Below, in pieces: positions 17,401 to 22,029 of a stretch of DNA of 39,215 nucleotides. Every line of letters starts with the position of its first letter. Position 1 is the stretch's first letter. A program made the translations under genes and the position numbers. Source of the DNA: Akkermansiaceae bacterium. GTDB taxonomy: Bacteria; Verrucomicrobiota; Verrucomicrobiia; Verrucomicrobiales; Akkermansiaceae. The DNA lies in assembly GCA_021200315.1 (NCBI GenBank), contig JAJQGU010000024.1:1-39215 (forward strand), read 5' to 3'. Under the pieces are notes generated by a model, which was not told where the DNA came from, ran no database searches, and worked only from the letters and a program-made list of their open reading frames with translations.

Positions 17401-19269
17401 ACGGCCGACTGGGTCTTCTCCGGCAGATCCTGGACGAGCTCGACGAAGGGAATGAATTTCAACGAATACGCAGCGGACGGGGCGACCATTACCCTCATCG
17501 GCGCGCACGGCGGCACGGGCACGGGCTCTTACTTTTCCACAGGTACTCTCACCTTCAGCCAGAATTTCGTGCTCGTGGACGGCGAGGACGGCTTCGCCCT
17601 CCGCATTTCCAACGGCTCGTCGAGCGGGGTGATCACCTTCGCCGGCCGGATCTCCGGGGGCGGCACCCTGCTGCTGGAGAGCCAGAAAGTGACGCAGGGC
17701 ATCCGCTTCACGGGCGATCTCTCCTCCTTTACGGGCGGCCTGACCGTGAGCGGGGTGACCGCGTCATCGTCCGGCAAGATCGCCCGCTTCATCCTCTCCG
17801 ACGACGAAGGGTCGACCACCTACGACGACAACGACAGGGCGGCCGGCACGGGCACCATCTCCATCAGCCACTCGTCCTCGACGGACGCCTGCGCGCTGGA
17901 GCTCGACTACGCCGCCGACCACGGCCTGGCCAATGCCATCACGGGCTCCGGCAACATCGGCAAGGAAGGCGCCGGAACGGTCACCCTCACGGGCGATCTC
18001 TCCGGCCACACCGGGGCGGTCACGGTGACGGAAGGCGGCCTGGCCATCAGCGGCACCGCCTCCCTCGGCAGCAGCTCCCTCTCCGCCGCCGCGCAGGACA
18101 CCGCCCTGTCGGTGTCGGGTCTGAGTTCCCTCGGCTGCGCCGTCGACGCGGCGGATGGAGCGCACGTGACGCTGACGGACAACGCGGAAGTGACCTCCTC
18201 CATCACGCTCGGGGCGGGCGCTTCGGCGACGCTCGCGGGCACCCAGATCTTCTCCGGCACGCTGAACGCGGCGGAGGGCAGCTCCGTGACGCTCGACGGC
18301 AGCCAGGAGATCACCGGCTCCATCAGCACGGCGGGCGGCAGCGTGACGGTGACGGGCACCGCGGCCGTCGCGGACGGAGGCTCGATCACCGCCGCCTCCA
18401 TCGAAGCGGCGGACGGGGAAGACGCCTCTGCGGCCGTCATCCGCGTGACATCCACGGGCTCCCTCTCTCTGGGAGACGCGGTGCAGGTGATCGCCAGGGA
18501 CTCCTCCTCTCCGGCCGAACTGGAGAACGTCCGCGCCGGCGGCACGGAGATCTCGTCGGCCGGTGACGGCTCTTACGGCGCCGTCACCAACGGAATCGTC
18601 GTCATCTCAGACGCCTCTTCCGCCGTCTCCGCCGCCGCGGAAGACACCGCGGAAACCGTGGCCGAAACCGTCTCGGCGAACTGCACTCTGGCGGACATCG
18701 ACATCGTGAGCAGCGATATCGTCAACGCGTCGGCGGGAACCGTGACCCTCAGCGACGTCTATGTAACGAGCGACTCATCCGTCTCCAATCTCGGCACGGG
18801 CTCCGTCATCGTGACGGACTGCATCTTGGAGACGGGCGGCGCGTTCTTCACCCTCAACGGGACAACGGGGCTCTACAGCCTGGAGCTGGACAACTTCTCC
18901 GGGGTCGAACTCGCCGGCTCCCTCACGCTGGAGCTGACGGAGATCACCATCGGCAGCGCCTACGCCCTGGATGACGGCGCCGCCGCGAATCTCGACATCA
19001 ACCTCTCGGGCACGACCTTCGGCACGGCTCTCACGTCCGTCTCGCTCACGGGCTCGTCGCTGTTCGACTACACGATCTCCGGCGTCGACGTCGATACGCT
19101 CGGCGGAACCACCACCATCCACCTGGTCTCCACCGTCCCGCTGCCCGAGCCCTCGGCATCCCTCCTCGCGCTGCTGGGCGCCGGTGCCCTCGCGCTGAGG
19201 CGCCGCCGCACGCCGGCGGCGGGCGTCCTTTCCCCGCGAACCGTCCGCCGTCCTGAAAAAAAATGTTGA
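11455..19269 (+). CDS. Giant secreted S6-type (IgA-protease/SPATE-like) serine protease with beta-helix repeats and PEP-CTERM anchor
   Basis: A 2604-aa secreted protein. Residues 1-30 are a Sec signal (cleavage after TLQA). Residues 31-300 match peptidase S6: YSLQQYKDFALNLGQYRAG parallels the YxxFRDFAENKGKF start of SPATE proteases. His108 (SPQYVLTAAH), Asp146 (YDGMTIRLTKIVTEV) and Ser250 (GDSGSPLY) form a complete triad. Residues 300-540 continue as a SPATE-like helix (GGVLNLNGQDLTWSVINH). Autotransporter-associated repeats lie near 720-760 (EKTGSGDLVLGGTNTFTG), 1118-1160, 1965-1985 and 2166-2210, with a WDTESANW module near 1700. The C-terminus is a PEP-CTERM signal (VPLPEPS, hydrophobic helix, RRRR) plus a 19-aa tail. 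There is no beta-barrel. The frame opens at a TTG (11407), but the ATG at 11455 starts the signal peptide. The host target and the exosortase are not visible. Confidence 0.85.
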   Translation: MKPHLPNTLLRALRACTALSAVTAAGTLQAGVIRNDYSLQQYKDFALNLGQYRAGNTNVTVYKTDGTTTGYAIPVMPNLDSYCAIWGTSNGNGGGSLFSPQYVLTAAHLGTPTSGTKINFLSTSGDQTYYTGLTYRMAGYGTYGYDGMTIRLTKIVTEVAYTPLCTDTSLISSLSSSKTLLFRIGNGIATQANGTGYNVSNINPQSPLGGTLLSTGVTQNYSTTGNWRITTTLNQGQTNPLGISSHSGDSGSPLYVYNSDTGQFEIVGVCSTGTTGVGYGCATNFEYNPGAIQSTVDSYTDYLTLSADGEDLCWNSDDDGTITQSGDESVSYAYHGEGTSSSLTATKGVQFNSEAEHQNIYLTADIDMGYGSVDFNTGDYTLASSGGGDYTITRSAGFIVGEDASVEITLNGQGEEWRFVAAGTATISGSGDNNITLNVGGGVMRFAEDGSIIHEGEVRLNRDGGYAATEFTLSAGVATIVLMQDGQIAGEGENFTFGNMGGVLNLNGQDLTWSVINHSDYGATFSNTRLADAAEDHEQAVSTFTYTGTGTFQGSFTDGGSEADGLLRVVYQGSSSSDSWYLTGVSDNMGGYVVEEGTLHLRGYLTLHAGSYGSTTTIAHDYTYAVMQTSTVTVNDGGTFVLDHHALMEGDVVVNDGGTFVMKNTVGAAAEYIGGSQVKQDVTDFISLAGNVELAGETSLMQVDTSSSVAVNYYGDISGAGSFEKTGSGDLVLGGTNTFTGAKTLTAGTIFFTGTAALGDTSENRWFIGEQGVMVVQGENADDTLSGVDASSAGVLALDADQLTALDLSGHTALLIGATEGSTIQYGVSGTTETLEAVDGAWRFGGGGGTLQVNFKLTGEGDLIIGNDYSSGTVYLTNTDNDFSGSIIISGYNNYLTYDSLDALGDAHINIAYGNSMNVHELADATIAIIGSDSDGVLALYSQSGTVDTDIDFSSGTHIANASLGAADTVHYTGSITPNGGDYRFGGTGTLYLDTQLSGGGVLYVDAQGMSGGVIVLTQANEGFTGAVNVGGKLDSSSSAGTGTITLELQNGDALANASGVILSSGGILALNGTDALIHELSAAGGSIINSGTTRQTLTIDNNTDAAYSGALGYGSAALDIVKTGSGTLTLSSNSSYQGDITIREGAISVTGSAGLGSSDNTVSIEEGGTLNITLNGNFGTYNVNKITSSVISQSLTGTGTINLSVNQTTTQYAVSIGTISYTKTWSSTKSVVAFTQTEAFEGTVNVLGNSRLIIGSGLAGMSNLTALNSATVNVAAGSQAVVTNRLSNSSYTNSTVYCSTDFILNGTTYSGGYGSAFSGSNISQTIYGVDYAGSTLGNHGGALRVDCGSVLTGTVTLAADSAISSVTSSASTGSVYASAYGNSTWSGGTLLGAILGEGKSLTLAGNAQLTLKADSENTYGDLSITNTSGVRTAYGAAADTVSTALGTGTVSISSAAALTFGNAETGGTDIVYTYANDFTVSSASASLIGEYNTTKLTGSVTVTGGGVTLGAESGAALRLESGITGSDTAVTLTGGGTVAIGGEAGSFTGTITAETGSGLTILSTGALSGVSVDYSAAENFTLRLEGSGSFLLNALTGAASADDGDGTSSLSLHFDFSDGTAGSSLTVETLTGVTEVSVYLDLNSTSDIAAGTYTLIANADASSEHFTLASGDLDGRLTLSNDDAGNLILTVGEDARLFWQGSDGAAWDTESANWKAGGAGDALAYAEGRAVVFGSAGAAQSTITLDAEIAPGSVLVRDGESYTFTGSGRISGEDASLTVADGASLRLETAGNTFGGGAAVTDGGTLTAAAAGALSSTAVSLETGGTLELAAAGALTDVTITFNGGGLRFGADDITVSSGTLAEGESGVSLDLAGHSGLVIEADSSLAAAGFIFADSSGAAGSITLGSSDSRFTLSAGSGLSIGEGASVTHYAAGGTISTLEGGGDFALYTSAATTIADMSAFTGTITKSGGGTLTVSAISETADWVFSGRSWTSSTKGMNFNEYAADGATITLIGAHGGTGTGSYFSTGTLTFSQNFVLVDGEDGFALRISNGSSSGVITFAGRISGGGTLLLESQKVTQGIRFTGDLSSFTGGLTVSGVTASSSGKIARFILSDDEGSTTYDDNDRAAGTGTISISHSSSTDACALELDYAADHGLANAITGSGNIGKEGAGTVTLTGDLSGHTGAVTVTEGGLAISGTASLGSSSLSAAAQDTALSVSGLSSLGCAVDAADGAHVTLTDNAEVTSSITLGAGASATLAGTQIFSGTLNAAEGSSVTLDGSQEITGSISTAGGSVTVTGTAAVADGGSITAASIEAADGEDASAAVIRVTSTGSLSLGDAVQVIARDSSSPAELENVRAGGTEISSAGDGSYGAVTNGIVVISDASSAVSAAAEDTAETVAETVSANCTLADIDIVSSDIVNASAGTVTLSDVYVTSDSSVSNLGTGSVIVTDCILETGGAFFTLNGTTGLYSLELDNFSGVELAGSLTLELTEITIGSAYALDDGAAANLDINLSGTTFGTALTSVSLTGSSLFDYTISGVDVDTLGGTTTIHLVSTVPLPEPSASLLALLGAGALALRRRRTPAAGVLSPRTVRRPEKKC
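13354..13436 (+). repeat. Near-exact repeat within the passenger, 60-bp period
   Basis: A 23-bp stretch starting GTGAATGACGGCGGC at 13354-13376 recurs at 13414-13436 with one base changed. It encodes VNDGGTFV twice, 20 residues apart. That period is about one turn of a right-handed beta-helix, so it suggests growth of the helix by rung duplication. Confidence 0.6.
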
Positions 19270-19294
19270 CCCCCGCCCGTGAAACCGGTAGAAT
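19266..19294 (+). promoter_or_regulatory. Promoter at the protease stop codon
   Basis: TTGACC (19266-19271) overlaps the protease TGA stop. It is followed by a 17-bp spacer and TAGAAT (19289-19294). This is among the best sigma70-type matches in the window and would start RNA near 19301. No gene begins there; efp has its own promoter 150 bp further on. Confidence 0.6.
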
Positions 19295-19300
19295 CGCCCC

Positions 19301-19400
19301 CGCAAGCTCCGCTTAAGTGATTGTCGGTTTCATTGGATTGATGGGAGTTCATCGGTGATGAGCGCCGGGGAGCCCCGGGGCGGCAGCGCTCCGGGGCTCC
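19301..19400 (+). ncRNA. Candidate small RNA or leader-peptide transcript
   Basis: About 100 nt lie between a strong promoter (19266-19294) and a 10-bp GC hairpin ending at 19400. The only short frame is a GTG at 19318 for 13 residues (MIVGFIGLMGVHR), without a Shine-Dalgarno sequence. Either a small RNA or a tiny hydrophobic peptide is possible. I do not recognise a known RNA family. Confidence 0.4.
19369..19400 (+). terminator. Terminator-like hairpin before efp
   Basis: GGAGCCCCGG (19369-19378), a 12-nt loop and CCGGGGCTCC (19391-19400) form a perfect 10-bp stem. Only TT follows. It lies upstream of the efp promoter, so it would end the upstream small transcript or protease readthrough. 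Confidence 0.55.
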
Positions 19401-19450
19401 TTCACGCACGGGCCGCCCGCTCCGCCGGCGGGGGAATTCTGCCTTCGCGC

Positions 19451-19479
19451 TTGACCGGGGGGCTCTCTTCTGATACCCT
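19451..19479 (+). promoter_or_regulatory. efp promoter (near-leaderless)
   Basis: TTGACC (19451-19456), a 17-bp spacer and TACCCT (19474-19479) with an extended TGA before it. The ATG at 19489 is 9 nt after the -10, leaving 1-3 nt of leader at most. Confidence 0.5.
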
Positions 19480-19488
19480 TTGCGCGTT

Positions 19489-20058
19489 ATGGCAAAAGTC
19501 CCAGTGATCAACCTCCGCAAAGGCCATGCGGTAAACTACAACGGCGATACCTGCATTGTGGTGAGCATGGAACACAAATGCCCGCCGCGCATGGCGTCGT
19601 ACGTGCAGATGAGCATACGCAGCATCGCCACCAAGAAGGTATACAACCTCCGCCTCACTTCGAACGAATCGCTCGAAGGCGTCAATCTGGCCCGCGAGGA
19701 ATACGAATTCAGCTATGTGGACGGCATGGGGTACCACTTTCTCGAACCCAACACCTACGAGGACGTCATCGCCACGGAGGACATCGTGGCTCCCGTAAAG
19801 GACTACCTCATGGAAGGGAACGTCTATATCCTCCTGTTCACGGACGGCGTCGTCTGCTCCATCGAACTGCCCGCCTCGATCACCATGACGGTGGAGGAGG
19901 CCGCCGACGGCGTGAAGGGCGACAGCGCCAACAACGTCTACAAACCCGCCAAGATGACCACGGGGCTCGTCGTCCAAGTGCCCCTGTTCATCAAACCCGG
20001 AGAACGCATCTCGGTGAAGACGGAGGACGGCACGTATCTCGGCCGCGTGAACAATTGA
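19489..20058 (+). CDS. efp: Elongation factor P family protein, Arg at the tip
   Basis: A 189-aa three-domain EF-P, which binds between the ribosomal P and E sites and rescues stalling at proline runs. KOW-like domain I is residues 1-65. Two OB domains follow, with the signature KGDSANNVYKPAKMTTGLVVQVPLFIKPGE and a C-terminus DGTYLGRVNN. The domain I tip loop reads EHKCPPRMAS, with Arg34 where E. coli EF-P has beta-lysylated Lys34. The surrounding NYNGDTC and YEFSYVDGMGYHF segments also recall YeiP/EfpL. The ATG at 19489 follows its promoter by 9 nt; a TTG at 19480 would add three residues. A hairpin follows the gene. Confidence 0.9.
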   Translation: MAKVPVINLRKGHAVNYNGDTCIVVSMEHKCPPRMASYVQMSIRSIATKKVYNLRLTSNESLEGVNLAREEYEFSYVDGMGYHFLEPNTYEDVIATEDIVAPVKDYLMEGNVYILLFTDGVVCSIELPASITMTVEEAADGVKGDSANNVYKPAKMTTGLVVQVPLFIKPGERISVKTEDGTYLGRVNN

Positions 20059-20078
20059 CGCAAAACGCGTCTCGGTCT

Positions 20079-20104
20079 GGAGGCCGCCCGGACGGGCGGC
20101 CTCC
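20079..20104 (+). terminator. Terminator hairpin after efp
   Basis: GGAGGCCGCCC and GGGCGGCCTCC form an 11-bp perfect stem around a four-base loop, 21 nt after the efp stop. The downstream flank is C-rich rather than T-rich. Confidence 0.6.
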
Positions 20105-20147
20105 CGCCGCGTTCCTCTCCACGGGCCGGAAGTGCCGCGCTTTTTCG

Positions 20148-20175
20148 TTGATTTCGCCGAGGGGGGCGCTATACT
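20148..20175 (+). promoter_or_regulatory. lpd promoter (leaderless geometry)
   Basis: TTGATT (20148-20153), a 16-bp spacer and TATACT (20170-20175). The ATG is 6 nt after the -10. Spacer and distance are identical to those at rppH. Confidence 0.7.
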
Positions 20176-20181
20176 GGCTTC

Positions 20182-21567
20182 ATGCAATATGATCTGATCG
20201 TGATCGGCGGGGGGCCCGCAGGGTATGTGGGGGCCATCAAGGCCGCACAGGCGGGCAGGAAAGTGGTGTGCGTGGAGCGCGAACGCGTGGGCGGCACCTG
20301 CCTGAACTGGGGCTGCATCCCCACCAAGGCTCTGCTCAGGAACGCCGAAGTGTATGACACCATCGCCGGGCACGCCGCCGAATTCGGGCTGCGCGTCGAG
20401 GGTCTCTCCGTGGACTGGGCGGAAGTGATCGGACGCTCGCGGCGCATCAGCGAACGCCTCAGCGGCGGCATCTCCTTCCTGTTCAAGAAATACAAGGTCG
20501 ACTCCCTGGAGGGGGACGCCTCCATTCCCGCCCCCGGGATCGTGCGGGCGGTTCATGCGGACGGCACGGAGGAAACGATCGAAGGCAGCCGCATTCTCAT
20601 CTGCACGGGAGCCCGCACGCGGGAGATCCCCGCCTTCCCCATGAACGGGAAGACGATCATCGGCTCCAAGGACGCCCTCACGCTCCAGCGCCTCCCCAAG
20701 AGCATGATCGTGATCGGGTCGGGAGCCATCGGCTCCGAATTCACCAGCATCTACAGCACCTTCGGCACAGAGGTGACCCTCATCGAGGCCATGCCCCGCA
20801 TTCTGCCGAACGAGGACGACGAAAGCAGCCAGGCTCTCGAACGCGCCTTCCGGAAGCGGGGGGTGAAATGCCTGGCCGGGGCAGCTGTCAAGAGCGTGCG
20901 GGATCGGGGCGGCTCCGTGATCGCCGAGGTGGCCGACAAATCCGGCAAAATTCTGGAAATAGAGGCGGAATTGTGCCTCTCCGCCGTCGGGGTGCAGCCG
21001 GTCGTTCCGCAGGCGGCTGGGCTCGAACTGACGGAGCGGGGCTTCATCCGCGTCGACGAACGCTACCGGACCAGCATCCCCGGCGTGTACGCGGCGGGGG
21101 ACTGCATCGGCGGCGTTCTGCTGGCGCACACGGCCTCCTACGAGGCGGTGCAGGCGGTGTCCGGGATGTTCGACCCGGCCTTCACCCCCGGGAAGGCGGA
21201 GTTCTTCCCGAGCTGCACCTACACCCACCCGCAGGTGGCGTCCGTGGGCAGGACGGAACGCTCCCTCAAGGAAGAGGGGGTGCCCTACCGCGCCGGCAAG
21301 TTCCCCTTCCAGGCGAGCGGCCGCGCCGTGGCCGCCGGCGAAACGGAAGGCTTCGTGAAACTGCTCTACGGCAAGGAGGACGGCGAGCTGCTGGGCGCCC
21401 ACATCGTCGGCGCCCAGGCCACCGAGCTGATCGCCGTGCCCGGCCTCGGCATCAGCTCCGAATTGACGGACGAAGACTTCCTCCGCGCGATCTTCGCGCA
21501 CCCCACGCTCTCTGAAGCCCTTCACGAGGCGACGCTCGCCTCGTCGGGGAACCCAGTCCACGCCTGA
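20182..21567 (+). CDS. lpdA: Dihydrolipoyl dehydrogenase (E3)
   Basis: A 461-aa FAD/NAD flavoprotein that reoxidises dihydrolipoamide in 2-oxoacid dehydrogenase complexes or the glycine cleavage system. The FAD-binding motif is IGGGPAGYVGAIKAAQAG at the N-terminus. The redox disulfide is C40-LNWG-C45 in GGTCLNWGCIPTK. The NAD-binding loop is IGSGAIGSEFTSIYSTFG, and GVYAAGDCIGG is the second FAD contact. The C-terminal dimerisation domain ends with the catalytic His-Glu segment HPTLSEALHEA. No lipoyl-bearing E1/E2 partners are in the window, and the cell also has PFOR, so its partner complex is unknown. It is a single-gene unit between two strong signals. Confidence 0.95.
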   Translation: MQYDLIVIGGGPAGYVGAIKAAQAGRKVVCVERERVGGTCLNWGCIPTKALLRNAEVYDTIAGHAAEFGLRVEGLSVDWAEVIGRSRRISERLSGGISFLFKKYKVDSLEGDASIPAPGIVRAVHADGTEETIEGSRILICTGARTREIPAFPMNGKTIIGSKDALTLQRLPKSMIVIGSGAIGSEFTSIYSTFGTEVTLIEAMPRILPNEDDESSQALERAFRKRGVKCLAGAAVKSVRDRGGSVIAEVADKSGKILEIEAELCLSAVGVQPVVPQAAGLELTERGFIRVDERYRTSIPGVYAAGDCIGGVLLAHTASYEAVQAVSGMFDPAFTPGKAEFFPSCTYTHPQVASVGRTERSLKEEGVPYRAGKFPFQASGRAVAAGETEGFVKLLYGKEDGELLGAHIVGAQATELIAVPGLGISSELTDEDFLRAIFAHPTLSEALHEATLASSGNPVHA

Positions 21568-21605
21568 CGAAACCGCCCGGAGCCGGACGGAACGCACACG
21601 CCCGC

Positions 21606-21935
21606 ATGCGATACTACTACGACGACGGCGAAGGCCGCAAGGGGCCGGCGAGCGCGCGGGAACTGCGGCGTCTGCTGGAAGAGGGCGGGCTCACGCCCGA
21701 TTCATGGATCCGCCCGGAGAACTCCGCCACATGGCGCCGATGGGCGGACACCGAGTTTGAAGAGGACGAGGCCCCGCGCCCCGGCGGCTTTCTCTCCCGG
21801 CTTTCGGCGGCGCAGAAGGCGGCTCTGGCGATCGCCTGCCTCCTTCTGCTGCCGCTCGCCCTCGCCGGGCTGCTGTTGTTTCTCGCTCTCAAGGCGCTCA
21901 GGGGGCTCTTCCAGCCGGCGGGAAGGGCGGGCTGA
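21606..21935 (+). CDS. GYF_2-domain membrane protein
   Basis: A 109-aa protein. Residues 1-50 are a GYF_2 (DUF4339) domain: YYYDDGEGRKGPASARELRRLLEEGGLTPDSWIRPENSATWRRW, with the usual GP and W positions. A basic-acidic linker is followed by one strong hydrophobic helix (about 74-97, AALAIACLLLLPLALAGLLLFLAL) and a basic tail, so the GYF_2 domain is probably cytoplasmic. Such proteins are common in Verrucomicrobia and Planctomycetes, often as small tail-anchored proteins of unknown role that are thought to bind proline-rich peptides. It lies 38 nt after lpd with no obvious promoter, so it is probably co-transcribed. The partner is unknown. Confidence 0.75.
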   Translation: MRYYYDDGEGRKGPASARELRRLLEEGGLTPDSWIRPENSATWRRWADTEFEEDEAPRPGGFLSRLSAAQKAALAIACLLLLPLALAGLLLFLALKALRGLFQPAGRAG

Positions 21936-21950
21936 CGCCGCGCGGGCGCA

Positions 21951-21980
21951 TTTTCTTGAGTCCGTACGAGCTTTTAGGCT
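21951..21980 (+). promoter_or_regulatory. thrS region promoter
   Basis: TTTTCT (21951-21956), an 18-bp spacer and TAGGCT (21975-21980), the same -10 hexamer as at oppA. It ends 7 nt before an ATG (21988) that is not in the thrS frame but opens a 13-codon upstream ORF. Confidence 0.4.
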
Positions 21981-21987
21981 TGAAACA

Positions 21988-22029
21988 ATGGCTTTTCAGG
22001 AGGATAGTTCCACTCAGCCACATGTCTGA
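21988..22029 (+). CDS. Candidate upstream ORF overlapping the thrS start
   Basis: ATG at 21988 opens MAFQEDSSTQPHV, with a stop at 22027-22029 just past the thrS ATG (22022), so the two frames overlap by eight bases. The uORF ATG is 7 nt after a -10-like hexamer, matching the leaderless pattern of neighbours. An AGGAGG inside it (21998-22003) is 18 nt from the thrS ATG, too far for normal use. Translation of the uORF could deliver ribosomes to thrS by termination-reinitiation. Alternatively, this is the old thrS N-terminus after a frameshift. No threonine-codon run is present, so it is not a classical attenuator. Confidence 0.4.
   Translation: MAFQEDSSTQPHV

Noticed and set aside
19150..19269. 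A C-terminal autotransporter beta-barrel on the giant protein
   Set aside because: The last 300 residues are helix repeats followed by a PEP-CTERM signal; no alternating amphipathic strands ending in an aromatic residue are present.
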